Source: Planctomycetota bacterium
Lineage (GTDB): Bacteria; Planctomycetota; B15-G4
Length of the DNA: 25,243 bases
Direction: 5' to 3'
Assembly: GCA_003644265.1 (NCBI GenBank)
Contig: QNBX01000053.1
Coordinates: 1 to 25,243 of the forward strand
Positions 6,551-20,497 of this stretch are shown here, in pieces. The translations under genes were made by a program, and so were the position numbers. The notes under the pieces were generated by a model, which saw only the letters and a program-made list of their open reading frames with translations, was not told where the DNA came from and did not search any database. How positions within the stretch are numbered: the first letter of the stretch is position 1; each line of letters begins with the position of its first letter.

Positions 6551-8642
6551 CGCCGCTCTCAAGGAACACGCCCAGGGGCTCCAGCAGGCGTGTCAGCTCA
6601 TCCCGCGACAGCTCCTGCGACATGAGCAGCGTGGTGGCCGACAGGCGCTCCAGCACGAAGGGCTTGATGGTCTCATCGTGCAAGATGCGGTCGACCACCT
6701 CCTTGGTGCGGCCGCGCACCAGAGAGACCACGGACTGCGTCACGAACTTGACCTTGCCGGCCCACTGACCGATGGAGTAGATCACGTTCTGCGGCACCTC
6801 GACCCGGCTGTGCTCGCTGAGGGTGCGCAGGATGGCGGCGGACTCAAGGCCCTCGGAGACCGCCTTCTCCACCGATGTCTCGGTGATCTTGTATCGGTAG
6901 GCGGAGTCGCTCGAGAGCCGATCTGCGAACCGATCCAAGGCCGTGATCAGGTCGTAGGTCTCGTCGTCCGGAAAGAGGATCACCTCGAAGTCGGGGTTGA
7001 CGATCAGCGGCGAGTCGCCGGCCTCGCTCGCGCTGGGCGACTCGACCCCCAGGGCCTTGGCACCCAGGGCCGTGAGCCGCATCCAGGCGGGCTTGCCATC
7101 GAGCTCGCCCACGTCCACCAGGCCAAACAGGAACAGGCGCTCCCGGGCCCAGGCGCTCAGGGCCTTGGCCAGCTGGGTGGGATCACGCATGCCCGCCTGC
7201 TGGGCAAACTGATAGCGACTCTGGAAGCAGTCCCGCACCGCGTAGGTGTCGAGGTCCGCAAAGTAGGCGTTGCGCGCATCGAAGGCGGGCGCGTTCAGAT
7301 CGACCCAGGCGCCCACGGGCAGCTGCTTGATCTGCTCGAGGTACAGGTTCAGCAGGCGCTCGCCGTGAAAAGGCTCAACCACGCTGGTCCAGTTGCTGCA
7401 CGAGAATGTCAGCAGCCGCGCCAGCTTGCGTTCGAGCGGCGTGCGGTCCCAGCTGCGCCCCTTGATGGTGAGCTTGACGTTGCGCCCGTCGCCGCGCGTG
7501 ATCAGCGCCTGCGCCATGGCGAAGTCGAACAGGTAATGGAACAACCAGTCGCCACCCACGCCGGAGGTGCGCGGCAGGATGAAGGCGTCCTCCAGCTTGC
7601 GCACGGCGGTGCGGTAGACCTTGCCCGACAGGGTCAGCTTGATGGGGTTGTGCTCGATGAACGACAGGAACACCGAGATGTCGGTGATCAGGTCAACGCC
7701 CAGGCTGCGCGCCAGGTCCGGCGCGGCGGGCTCGGGAGACAGCAGCTCGCGCAGCACCGGCACCACCTCGCCGAACAGCACCAGCGCCTCGTCGAACTGA
7801 TGGATGCCGTACTCGCCCAGGCTCACGTGTCGCACGGTGCCCAGCAGCTCGGTCTCGAGCAGCTCTTGCAGCTCCTTGCGCTTCCAGCGCGAGAGCGACT
7901 TGTGGTGCTTCTGCATGGCGGAGCGTGAGGCGATGCCGCCGTAGCTCAGCGCCACCAGGCGCAGCAGCTCATGGTGCTTCTTGGGGACGCCCGCCAGCCG
8001 CGCGGCCACGGCCTCGCGCTCGGACAGCAGGGCGGCCGCGTCGGCGTGGCTCTCGCAGCTCACCGGCTGACCCAGGCTGTCGCTCAGCAGTTCGTTGAGG
8101 TCCTGGCGGTCCACCAGCCGGGACAGCTGTCCGCGCAATGAGAAGATCTCTTCGACGCTGCGGTCGTCATCCCAGATGAAGGCCTGCAGCACGTCGCCCA
8201 GCTCGCACGGCACCAGGAAGGTCTCGTTGCTGCGCTCGTTGTCCTGACTCGCGCGGCCGTTGTCGTTGGGCACAAACAGGAAGCCGCGCTTGATCAGCGC
8301 GTTGACCGCGGCCTTGAGTTCGAAGGGTGAGAGGTAGCTGAAGCTCTTGGTGCCGGTGACGTGGGCCAGGTCGGCGCGGTAGCCATCGCCGCGCAGGAAG
8401 AACTTGAGCAGGTCGACCAGCTTCTTGCTCAGGAACTTGAGCCGCTTGCGGACCGCCTTCTCAGAAGACATGGATCGGCGCAGCTCGCCCACCAGGCGCT
8501 GGTCGGGCAGCTCGGCCCGGGACTGGCCGTCCCAGAAGGAGAGCAGCTCGCGCAGCTCACGGCCCGAACGCTCCTCCAGGGTCACCTGGAGTGCGACGCC
8601 GCGCGAGGCCGGTCGGGGAGAGTTCTCGGGTCGTTCGATCAC
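6543..8642 (-). CDS. Helicase-associated protein with C-terminal XPB/Ssl2 N-terminal-like domain
   Basis: A 699-residue protein without Walker motifs. Residues ~544-690 carry the domain found at the N-terminus of XPB/Ssl2 helicases (Pfam helicase_C_3 type): SPLIVNPDFEVILFP, then YRYKITETSVEKAVSEGL and VEVPQNVIYSIGQWA. It visibly resembles the N-terminus of the neighbouring XPB protein (TPLTIQSDRTILAEV, HTYRITPLSIWNAAAAGL, YPVPPNVRREVEENI). The rest is largely helical and basic in places (e.g. AVRKRLKFLSKKL), possibly winged-helix DNA-binding modules. Actinobacteria (for example Mycobacterium Rv0862c beside the XPB gene Rv0861c) keep the same pair adjacent, so a partner or regulator of the helicase is the likely role. 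The start is GTG at 8642 with only a distant GGAG upstream. A 283-bp gap separates it from xpb. Confidence 0.85.
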   Translation of the reverse strand: MIERPENSPRPASRGVALQVTLEERSGRELRELLSFWDGQSRAELPDQRLVGELRRSMSSEKAVRKRLKFLSKKLVDLLKFFLRGDGYRADLAHVTGTKSFSYLSPFELKAAVNALIKRGFLFVPNDNGRASQDNERSNETFLVPCELGDVLQAFIWDDDRSVEEIFSLRGQLSRLVDRQDLNELLSDSLGQPVSCESHADAAALLSEREAVAARLAGVPKKHHELLRLVALSYGGIASRSAMQKHHKSLSRWKRKELQELLETELLGTVRHVSLGEYGIHQFDEALVLFGEVVPVLRELLSPEPAAPDLARSLGVDLITDISVFLSFIEHNPIKLTLSGKVYRTAVRKLEDAFILPRTSGVGGDWLFHYLFDFAMAQALITRGDGRNVKLTIKGRSWDRTPLERKLARLLTFSCSNWTSVVEPFHGERLLNLYLEQIKQLPVGAWVDLNAPAFDARNAYFADLDTYAVRDCFQSRYQFAQQAGMRDPTQLAKALSAWARERLFLFGLVDVGELDGKPAWMRLTALGAKALGVESPSASEAGDSPLIVNPDFEVILFPDDETYDLITALDRFADRLSSDSAYRYKITETSVEKAVSEGLESAAILRTLSEHSRVEVPQNVIYSIGQWAGKVKFVTQSVVSLVRGRTKEVVDRILHDETIKPFVLERLSATTLLMSQELSRDELTRLLEPLGVFLESGDG

Positions 8643-8925
8643 AAGATGTGGCCCACTCCGGAAGCCCTGAACCGTACCCCAGGCTCGGCACCGAGGGAAG
8701 TCTGGCTATGCCTCCGCTTTGGAGCCGAAGGGCACTTCAACTCCACCTGATGGCGTCTTCGATGCACGTTGCGTTCCGCACCTCGTTGCCGGCAGGGAGG
8801 AATTCGAGCGCAAGGCTGCGCCCGCGGGGGCAACTCGGGCCGGGCGAGTCAGGCTGCGCGCGCCAGCTCCGGACCCGCGCCGACCCGCTCAAGGCGCGCA
8901 GCGAACGGCTCGCGGACAGCGTCTG
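8643..8925 (-). other. 283-bp non-coding gap between xpb and the XPB-N-domain gene
   Basis: This is by far the longest gap in the minus-strand run, whose other junctions overlap or lie within about 15 bp. I see no convincing coding frame, no long inverted repeat with a T-tract and no clear -35/-10 pair. It may hold a promoter for the downstream half of the run or an RNA-processing site. Only short, weak hairpins (e.g. CTCC/GGAG around 8716-8728) are visible. Confidence 0.5.
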
Positions 8926-10589
8926 CTACAGCTCGCTGACGTCGCGGATCTCGTAGGTGTAGCCCTGCTCGGTCAGGAACAGCTGGCGGTTGTTGGCGAA
9001 GTGCTCCTCGCGGCTGTCGCGCGTCACCACCGAGTAGAATACGGCCTGCCGGCGGTCGCTCTTGGGACGCAGGATGCGGCCGAGCCGCTGGGCCTCCTCT
9101 TGCCGCGACCCGAAGGTGCCCGAGACCTGGACGGCCACGTTGGCGTCCGGCAGGTCGACGGCGAAGTTGCCCACCTTGGACACGATCAGCACCGAGAGCT
9201 CGCCCTCGCGGAACTGCTTGTAGAGCACCTCGCGCTCGCGGTTGGGCGTGCGCCCGGTGATCAGCGGCGCGCCGATGCGCTCAGCCACCGCCTCGAGCTG
9301 GTCGAGGTACTGCCCGATGACCAGCACGCGGTCACCCTGGTGCCGCGCGATCAGCTGCGCCACCACGTCCAACTTGTCGGGGTTCTCGGAGGCGATGCGG
9401 AAGCGATCGCGGCTGCCGGCGCTCATGTACTCCATGCTCAAGCCCGGCTCGAGCCCCAGCCGCACCTCGACGCAGTGCGCGTCGGCGATCCAGCCCTGGG
9501 ACTCCAGGATCTTCCAGGGCACGTCGTATTTCTTGGGGCCGATCAGCGAGAAGACCTCGTCCTCGCGGCCGTCCTCGCGCACCAGGGTGGCGGTCAGCCC
9601 CAGGCGACGGCGGGCCTGGATCTCGGCCGTGACCCGGAACACCGGCGCCGGCAGCAGGTGCACCTCGTCGTACACCACCAGCCCCCAGTCGCGCGCGCTG
9701 AACAGCGCAAAGTGCGTGAACTCGCCGGTCTTGCGACGCCGGTACGTGATCATCTGGTAGGTGGAGATGGTCACCGGCGCCACGATCTTGCTGTCGCCGG
9801 TGTACTCCCCCACCTGATCCGGCGTGAGGGCGGTCTTCTCCAGCAGCTCGTTGCGCCACTGACGCACGGCGATGGTGTTGGTGGTCAGGATCAGCGTCTG
9901 GGTCTGGAGTCGATGCATGCAGGCCATGCCCACCACGGTCTTGCCCGCGCCGCAGGGCAACACCACCACGCCGCTGCCGCCGCGCTCCGTGCCGCCTGCG
10001 TAGAAGATCTCGGCCGCCTCCTTCTGGTAGTCGCGCAGACCGAAGGGCGAGCCGTCACCCAGCGCGGTGGCCAGCTCGAAGGACAGCTCGGCGCCGGGCG
10101 TGTAGCCGGCCAGGTCCTCCACCGGCCAGCCCATGCGGATCAAGGCCTGCTTGACCTCGCCGCGCATGGCCTCCGCCACCACCAGCCCGTCCTGCGCCTT
10201 GCCCTCGAAGAACTTCTTGAGGTTGGAGGCCTTGGCCAGGCGCTTGAGCAGGGCCTCGTCGGTGGAGCTCAGCAGCAACTGTCCGCCCAGGCGCTGCAGG
10301 CGCAGCAGGCCGAACTTGCGGATGTTCTCCTCGACCTCGCGGCGCACGTTGGGCGGCACCGGGTAGCGCGAGCGCGCGGTCATGAAGGCCAGGATCTCGT
10401 CGGCGCTCAGGCCCGCGGCGGCCGCGTTCCAGATGGACAGCGGCGTGATGCGGTAGGTGTGGATGTGCTCGGGGCTCTTCTCGAGCTCGGCGAACAGGGG
10501 CAGATAGTCGCGCGCCTCGACGAAGCCGGGGGCGTGCACCTCGGCCAGGATGGTGCGGTCGCTCTGGATGGTGAGCGGCGTGCCGACGG

Positions 10590-10593
<4 letters not shown>
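8926..10593 (-). CDS. XPB/Rad25-type superfamily 2 DNA helicase
   Basis: A 3'-5' DNA helicase/translocase of the bacterial XPB group, related to the TFIIH subunit of eukaryotes. Order of elements: an N-terminal XPB-N-like domain (~5-115, with HTYRITPLSIWNAAAAGL); motif Q/Ia region LRDYQKEA (186-193); Walker A PCGAGKT (213-219); DEVH box (309-312); GLTATL (332-337) followed directly by the XPB-specific R-E-D element (339-341) in LVREDGRED; and motif VI QRLGRILRP (502-510). All helicase motifs are intact, and at 555 residues the length is normal for bacterial XPB. The start is GTG at 10593, overlapping the uvrA TGA as GTGA, which implies translational coupling to uvrA. A role in damage processing is plausible from this context but not proven. 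Confidence 0.94.
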
Positions 10594-15776
<5,183 letters not shown>

Positions 15777-15839
15777 CGGCGTGGCGTCCAGCCGATGCTC
15801 CTGGCCGTCGATCCAGACGCGCGAGTAGCCCTTGAGCCG

Positions 15840-15842
15840 CTA
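15840..15842 (-). other. In-frame amber (TAG) codon within uvrA, codon 171
   Basis: Reading from the GTG at 16352, the frame runs HTKALAG-TAG-RLKGYSRVWIDG without any shift. Aligned to copy 2 of the same gene (LLPDLAADGFTRLLVDG), the TAG falls at a Leu (codon CTG in copy 2). A TTG Leu codon would become TAG by one base change. It is either a real recent mutation, a base error in the assembly, or a site of readthrough. Confidence 0.9.
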
Positions 15843-16352
15843 GCCCGCCAGGGCCTTGGTGTGCTGGCCCTTGCGGTCGCGCACCATGGGCGCCAGCACC
15901 GTGACGGCCTGCCCGGCGTGGCGCGTGAGGATGCCACCCACCAGCGCATCGACTCCCTGGGCCGCCACCTCGATGTCGCACACCGGGCAGTGCGCGTGGC
16001 CGATGCGCGCATACAGCAGGCGCAGCGCGTCGAGCACCTCCGTGATGGTCCCCACGGTGGAGCGCGGGTTGCGGTTGACGGTCTTCTGGTCGATCAGCAG
16101 CGTGGGCGAGAGGCCGTCCACGTGATCCACCGCCGGCTTGTCGAGCCGCCCCAGGAACTGCCGCGCGTAGGAGGACAGGCTCTCGACGTAGCGTCGCTGT
16201 CCCTCCTGGTAGATGGTGTCGAAGGCCAGCGAGCTCTTGCCCGAGCCGGACACGCCGGTGATGGTCGTGAGCTGCAGACGCGGGATGGTGACGTCGATGC
16301 CCTGCAGGTTGTGCTCGCGCGCGCCGCGCACCACGATATCGCGCAGGGTCAC
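15840..16352 (-). CDS. uvrA: UvrA N-terminal fragment (170 aa) upstream of the in-frame TAG
   Basis: Contains the start of copy 1: the ABC nucleotide-binding domain 1 opening with Walker [10 protein letters not shown] (residues 33-41), the conserved [13 protein letters not shown] (55-67), the Q-loop region [15 protein letters not shown] (88-102), a CPVC pair (122-125) and the UvrB-binding-region motif RKGQH (160-164). It ends six residues later at TAG. The GTG at 16352 overlaps the stop of the upstream phosphatase gene as GTGA. A 170-residue fragment would lack the signature and Walker B parts of its own ATPase domain, so it is unlikely to work alone; it is best read as the beginning of the 10590-16352 gene. 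Confidence 0.88.
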   Translation of the reverse strand: MTLRDIVVRGAREHNLQGIDVTIPRLQLTTITGVSGSGKSSLAFDTIYQEGQRRYVESLSSYARQFLGRLDKPAVDHVDGLSPTLLIDQKTVNRNPRSTVGTITEVLDALRLLYARIGHAHCPVCDIEVAAQGVDALVGGILTRHAGQAVTVLAPMVRDRKGQHTKALAG

Positions 16353-17164
16353 GACGGCGCCCCCGCCTGGAGCTGCTGCAGCACGGCGGCGTGCATGGCC
16401 GCGCCGCCCGCCACGATCGACCCGCTCTGCAGCCAGTCCTGGCCGCCGTGCATGTCACTGACCACGCCGCCCGCCGCTTGCACCAGCAGAGCGCCCGCGG
16501 CCAGATCAAACGGGTTGAGGTCCGACTCCCAGTAGCCGTCCAGGCGCCCGGCCGCCACGTAGGCCAGATCGAGCGCCGCCGAACCGGCACGCCGGATGCC
16601 GCGCACCTGCAGCACCAGCCGCGCAAAGTGCCCGACGTTGTTGTCGACCAGTTCGTGGCGGCGGTAGGCGAAGCCCGTGGCCAGCACGGCCTCGATCAGC
16701 GCCTGCTTGCTGGAGACCGACAGGGGCTGCGCGGCGGCCTGCGTCGGGCTGCGCAGCGTGGCGCCCCGCCCCGCCGCGGCGGCAAAGGTCTCGCCCAGCC
16801 GCGGCGCGTGCACCACCCCCAGCAGCGGCCGCGGCCCGTCGTAGAGCGCCAGCGAGACCGCGAAGAACGGGTGCGCCTGGCTGAAGTTGACGGTGCCGTC
16901 CAGCGGATCGACGTACCAGGTCAGCCCCGCGCGAGAGCCCACCCTCGTCTCCTCCTCGGCGAAGATGGCGTGGTCCGGGAAACGCCCCGTGAGGCGCTCG
17001 ACGATCAGACGCTCCGAGGCCAGGTCCGCCTCCGTCACCGGGTCGCGCAGGCCCTTCATGCTGGGCGCCTGTGGAAACAGCCCATCGCGCTCCAGGATCT
17101 CGCGCCCGGCGTCCTCGGCGGTGGCAGAGGCAAAGGCGAGCACATCGGCGAGGTCGAGAGACAC
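16349..17164 (-). CDS. Inositol-monophosphatase family phosphatase
   Basis: Mg-dependent phosphatase of the IMPase/SuhB/CysQ/HisN superfamily. Motifs, numbered from the GTG at 17164: FAEEE (68-72), DPLDGTVNF (86-94), which holds the metal-binding Asp pair, and PFDLAAG (217-223), the second motif, normally W-D-x-[23 protein letters not shown] (193-212) is also typical. At 271 residues the length is normal. The substrate (myo-inositol phosphate, histidinol phosphate, PAP or other) cannot be told from sequence; Phe in place of the usual Trp in motif 2 is a small deviation. It starts 8 bp after the dacB-like stop, and its TGA overlaps the uvrA GTG start, so it is part of the same transcript and coupled to uvrA. 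Confidence 0.88.
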   Translation of the reverse strand: MSLDLADVLAFASATAEDAGREILERDGLFPQAPSMKGLRDPVTEADLASERLIVERLTGRFPDHAIFAEEETRVGSRAGLTWYVDPLDGTVNFSQAHPFFAVSLALYDGPRPLLGVVHAPRLGETFAAAAGRGATLRSPTQAAAQPLSVSSKQALIEAVLATGFAYRRHELVDNNVGHFARLVLQVRGIRRAGSAALDLAYVAAGRLDGYWESDLNPFDLAAGALLVQAAGGVVSDMHGGQDWLQSGSIVAGGAAMHAAVLQQLQAGAPS

Positions 17165-17172
17165 GGGCGTTG

Positions 17173-18603
17173 CTACCAGCGGGAGACGAGCTCCCGGCAG
17201 AGATCGTCCTGGATGCGCTTCATGTCCTGATTGCGGTACTTGGTCGCGTACCCGTTGATCAGGATGGAGAAGGCCAGGACGCGCCCGGATCGAGTCCAGG
17301 CGAGACCGGAGAGCGAGGAAACCCCGCCAATGTAGCCACTCTTGGCTCGCACCGCACCCCTGTAGGGAGCCTCCCGCAGGCGCTTGGTCAGCGTGCCGTC
17401 GAGCCCGGCGACAGATAGCGAGCGCAGGAACAGGTCACGCTCCGGTTGGGGCGAGGCGTGCATGCTGGCCAGGGTGGCGGCCAGGGCGCGGGCGCTCACA
17501 CGGTTGCTGCGGCTCAGGCCCGATCCGTCGGCCAACACCAGCCCCGCGGTCGAGACCCCCACCGTGCTGCGGAGGAAGTGGCCCATGGCGCGCGCGCCGG
17601 ACGCGAACGACCCCTGGCCCTCGGCCTGAGCCCCGATGGCCTTGAACAGGTGCTCGGTCACGGTGTTGTCCGAGTCCTTGTTGGCTAGGAACAGGGCGCG
17701 GTCGAGCGGCGTCTCGATGCGACCGAGCTCGACCTCGCCCGCGCCGCCGGATCCGTCCAGGCAGATGCCGCCGTGCACACGGATCCCGCGTCCCCGCAGG
17801 GCACCGAGCAACGAGGCGCCGAACAGGCGCGTGGCGTTGCGCACGGGGACAGCCACGGGCTGCCCGATGACGCCCCTGCTGATATGGCCCGTCAGCTTCA
17901 CCGTGCCGTCCACCCGCGGCCGCAGCGCGCCGACGATGTACCGCCCCGGCTTGTCCGACCAGTGCACCTCGTTCTCGAGGGCGTAGCCCGAGACGGGCGC
18001 GCTCAGGCTGGCCCACGGAGATTCGCCTCGCGAGCGCGCGTCGAAGACAACGTGCAGGCAGTTGCCCTCGAGGCTCAGGGCCCCCACGGGTGCGGCGTAG
18101 GCTCTGCCCAGGTCGTCGCGCTCCCACGACGGGTGAACCCACTCCCGATCGAAGATGCTGTCGTCCAGCCGCAGGCATCCCTGCACGTCCGTCACGCCAG
18201 CGGCAGCCACGATCTCTGCCAGCAACGCCGCAGGCCCCTGCCCCCCGAAGGGCTCCAACACGTCGGTGCGCAGGCTGGGATCGCCGCTGCCCACCACGAT
18301 CAGGTCGCCCGGCAACACGCCGTCGGGGCCCGGCTCCGTCTCGGCCAGCAGGCTGGTGCTGAACACGAAGTCGGCCCCCAGCCCGGACACGGCCGCCGCT
18401 GTGGTGAGCAGCTTCATGTTGCTGGCGGGCAGCAAAGGCTCGTCGGGGCGCAGCTCGTGCAGCGTGCGCCCGGTCTCCGCGTCCATCACCACCACCGCCA
18501 CCCGGGCGCCCTTGAGTTCAGGGCGACTCAGAACGGTCAGCAGCCCCGAGCCCGTGGGCTGCGGCGCCAGCATCAGCAGGAGGCACAGGAGCAGCGCGCT
18601 CAC
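17173..18603 (-). CDS. D-alanyl-D-alanine carboxypeptidase/endopeptidase, PBP4 (DacB) type, peptidase S13
   Basis: Periplasmic low-molecular-weight penicillin-binding protein that trims or cleaves peptidoglycan cross-links. It has an N-terminal signal peptide (MSALLLCLLLMLAP). The active-site motifs are SxxK as SNMK (61-64), SxN as SDN (311-313), and the third motif as KSG (421-423) rather than the more frequent KTG, a tolerated variant. DGSGLSR (359-365) is a strong S13 marker. The ~240-residue insertion between the first two motifs is characteristic of DacB/PBP4. At 476 residues the length is normal. The start is GTG at 18603, 15 bp after the preceding gene, with GAGGA a little far upstream. 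It stops with TAG. Confidence 0.92.
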   Translation of the reverse strand: MSALLLCLLLMLAPQPTGSGLLTVLSRPELKGARVAVVVMDAETGRTLHELRPDEPLLPASNMKLLTTAAAVSGLGADFVFSTSLLAETEPGPDGVLPGDLIVVGSGDPSLRTDVLEPFGGQGPAALLAEIVAAAGVTDVQGCLRLDDSIFDREWVHPSWERDDLGRAYAAPVGALSLEGNCLHVVFDARSRGESPWASLSAPVSGYALENEVHWSDKPGRYIVGALRPRVDGTVKLTGHISRGVIGQPVAVPVRNATRLFGASLLGALRGRGIRVHGGICLDGSGGAGEVELGRIETPLDRALFLANKDSDNTVTEHLFKAIGAQAEGQGSFASGARAMGHFLRSTVGVSTAGLVLADGSGLSRSNRVSARALAATLASMHASPQPERDLFLRSLSVAGLDGTLTKRLREAPYRGAVRAKSGYIGGVSSLSGLAWTRSGRVLAFSILINGYATKYRNQDMKRIQDDLCRELVSRW

Positions 18604-18618
18604 GATGACTCGGTTTCC

Positions 18619-19416
18619 TCAGCGGGAGAGCGGAAGGACGAGCCCATCATGGGCCAGGGAGAGGCGGCCTTCAAACGTCTCCCGGACGCGAACTTCGATC
18701 GGTTCCGCCAGGGTCGGAGGATAGAAGTGGGTCAGCAGCAGGTGCTGAACGGCGGTTTCCGCCGCCAGCTTGCCGGCGCGCCGCGGGGTCAGGTGTCCAT
18801 CGATGGGCTGGGCATCAGGCCCGGCCGCCTCCAGGATCAGCAGATCCGCGCCCCGCGCCAGGGCCGCCAACTCGGCGCCCTCGGTCGCGTCGCCGGAGAG
18901 CGCCAACACGAAGCCGTCAGGCAGGGTCAGACGGTAGCCCAGCGAGCTGCGGTGGTGCGCGATCCGGAAGGCCTCGCAGCGCAGATCGGGCGCTGAGGCC
19001 TCGCCGGCGCGGCCCAGCTCCAACAGCCCGGGTCCGATGCTGTGCAGTTGCCAGCGTTCGGGATCCGCTGCCAGCCAGCGGGGCCAGGCGTTGCGCAGGC
19101 GCGACACCAGCAGGGCCACGTCCGCGTGGCCCCAGACCTGCAGCGGGCCGCGCTCGCGCCGCAGCATGGGACTGCGCAGGGCGAACTGCAGCGCGACGAG
19201 ATCCGCGCAGTGGTCGGGATGCACGTGGGTGATCAGGACGCCGTCGAGGCGCTCGAGTGAACAGCCCGCGGCGGCGGCGCGCTGCAGAGCGCCGGGGCCG
19301 AGGTCGAGCAGCAGCGCGCGGCCGGCCGCCTCCAGCAGGAAGCAGCTGGATTGACGCTCGGGCAGCGGCAGAGCCGAGCCCGAGCCCAGGACGGTCAGGC
19401 GGGAAGGGTGGCCCAC
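18619..19416 (-). CDS. Metallo-beta-lactamase-fold hydrolase, RNase Z/ElaC-like
   Basis: A two-metal hydrolase with the HxHxDH motif in ITHVHPDHCADL (H64, H66, D68, H69). Further probable ligands are H154 or H155 (IAHHRSSLGYRL), D176 (SGDATE) and H230 (LLLTHFYP), with H208 in DGHLTPRRAG as the additional histidine seen before the last ligand in RNase Z-like proteins. The opening LTVLGSGSALPLPERQSSCFLLE matches the ElaC/RNase Z group. At 265 residues it is shorter than a full RNase Z (~300), so tRNA 3' processing is only one possibility; many such proteins have other phosphodiester substrates. The GTG at 19416 lies 22 bp inside galE, indicating coupled translation. Confidence 0.83.
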   Translation of the reverse strand: MGHPSRLTVLGSGSALPLPERQSSCFLLEAAGRALLLDLGPGALQRAAAAGCSLERLDGVLITHVHPDHCADLVALQFALRSPMLRRERGPLQVWGHADVALLVSRLRNAWPRWLAADPERWQLHSIGPGLLELGRAGEASAPDLRCEAFRIAHHRSSLGYRLTLPDGFVLALSGDATEGAELAALARGADLLILEAAGPDAQPIDGHLTPRRAGKLAAETAVQHLLLTHFYPPTLAEPIEVRVRETFEGRLSLAHDGLVLPLSR

Positions 19417-20351
19417 GCGTGCTTCACGATGGTGTCGAGGTCGGTCCGGGAAGGGGCCCAGCCGAGGTCTGTCCGGGCCCGGTCGGCGTCAGCCCAGAGT
19501 TCGGGAGGGTCGCCCGGGCGCCGCGGCGCCACGCGTGTCTGCAACGGCAGGCCGGTCACGCGCCGGACGGACTCGCAGACCTCCAGCACCGAGCGCCCCT
19601 GGCCGTAGCCGAGGTTGGCGCGCAACGACTCGCCGCCGGCCAGCAGGCGTTCCACCCCCAGCACGTGGGCGTCGGCGAGGTCGCAGACGTGGACGTAGTC
19701 GCGGATGCAGGTGCCGTCGGGTGTGGGGTAGTCGTCGCCGAAGATTGACAGGGCACGTCCGTCCCGGGCGGCCGCCAGGGCCAGGGGAATCAGGTGCGAC
19801 TCGGGCTCGTGCCGCTCGCCCAGGACGCCGTCTTCGGAGGCGCCGGCCGCGTTGAAGTAGCGGAAGACCACCGCCCGCAGGCCGGGGGCGGCCTCGATCT
19901 CGTCCTCCATGGCCGCCTTGGTCTGACCGTAGGGGCTCACGGGCGCCCGCGGCTGGTCCTCGGCAATGGGCACCGTGGAGGGTTCGCCATACACCGCACA
20001 GGTGGACGAGAACACCAGGGCATCCACGCTGCTGGCTGCCATGGCCGCCAGCAGCGAGCGCGTGCCGTCGCGGTTGATGCGCCAGTAGAGCTCGGGCTTT
20101 TGCACGGACTCGCCCACGTAGCAGCGGGCGGCAAAGTGCAGCACGGCCTCGGCCCCATGCTCGGCCAGCGCGGCCTGCAGCCGGGGCGTATCGAGGATAT
20201 CGGCCTGCACCAGCGGCGCCCCCAGCACGGCGTCGGCGTGCCCCTCGGAGAGGTCATCGTAGACCAGGATCTGGTGCCCCCGGGCGGCCAGGGCCCGGGC
20301 ACAGTGGCTGCCGATGTACCCGGCGCCCCCGGTGATGAGTAGACGGGCCAA
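19395..20351 (-). CDS. galE: UDP-glucose 4-epimerase
   Basis: NAD-dependent short-chain dehydrogenase/reductase-family epimerase interconverting UDP-glucose and UDP-galactose for surface polysaccharides. The Rossmann motif GGAGYIGSH lies near the N-terminus. SSTCAVYG carries the catalytic Ser/Thr, and SPYGQTK is the YxxxK pair. FRYFNAAGA, PESHLIPLAL, GTCIRDYVHVCDLA and LNLG-like ANLGYGQG are all GalE hallmarks. I place the start at the TTG at 20351 (318 aa) because it sits right before the Rossmann strand (LARLLITGGAGYIG) and has a perfect GGAGG five bases upstream; the frame remains open to 20468, but that leader looks non-coding. It is the first gene of the minus-strand run, divergent from purC. 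Confidence 0.93.
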   Translation of the reverse strand: MARLLITGGAGYIGSHCARALAARGHQILVYDDLSEGHADAVLGAPLVQADILDTPRLQAALAEHGAEAVLHFAARCYVGESVQKPELYWRINRDGTRSLLAAMAASSVDALVFSSTCAVYGEPSTVPIAEDQPRAPVSPYGQTKAAMEDEIEAAPGLRAVVFRYFNAAGASEDGVLGERHEPESHLIPLALAAARDGRALSIFGDDYPTPDGTCIRDYVHVCDLADAHVLGVERLLAGGESLRANLGYGQGRSVLEVCESVRRVTGLPLQTRVAPRRPGDPPELWADADRARTDLGWAPSRTDLDTIVKHAWATLPA

Positions 20352-20497
20352 GCGGGCCTCCGGCTGCGACGCCCGGCCCGCCGATCGGGACCTGGACGCC
20401 GGGCAGTCTACCGGACCTCCAAACGCCTTGTCGAAGCGTTGGAGGGCGCGCGCTCCCGGAGGTACCATGGCCCGGTTCTTTTCTCCTGGGAGGCAGC
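20352..20497. promoter_or_regulatory. Divergent galE/purC intergenic region with an inverted repeat
   Basis: These 146 bp must drive both the purC group and the minus-strand run. An inverted repeat lies at 20416-20445: CCTCCAAACGC pairs with GCGTTGGAGG (10 bp, one bulged A, nine-base loop). It could be an operator or a 5'-UTR hairpin. I cannot identify confident -35/-10 boxes on either strand. The purC ribosome site GGGAGG is at 20488-20493, and another GGAGG (20458-20462) precedes an out-of-frame ATG at 20467. Confidence 0.5.
20357..20361 (-). promoter_or_regulatory. Ribosome binding site GGAGG for galE (decides the TTG start)
   Basis: On the minus strand the sequence reads GGAGG-CCCGC-TTG, with five bases between the Shine-Dalgarno core and the TTG at 20351. 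No better start codon with comparable spacing is present upstream. Confidence 0.7.

Noticed and set aside
6551..6600. TPP riboswitch upstream of the thiE-like gene
   Set aside because: The gene overlaps the preceding coding sequence; there is no leader and no thi-box-like sequence.
15840..15842. TAG reassigned to an amino acid, or pyrrolysine insertion
   Set aside because: TAG terminates five other genes in the window at family-appropriate positions, and no Pyl genes or PYLIS-like structure are visible.
20352..20468. 39-residue N-terminal extension of GalE
   Set aside because: It lacks family similarity, is rich in Arg/Ser/Ala/Pro, and the TTG at 20351 has a perfect GGAGG at ideal spacing right before the Rossmann strand.
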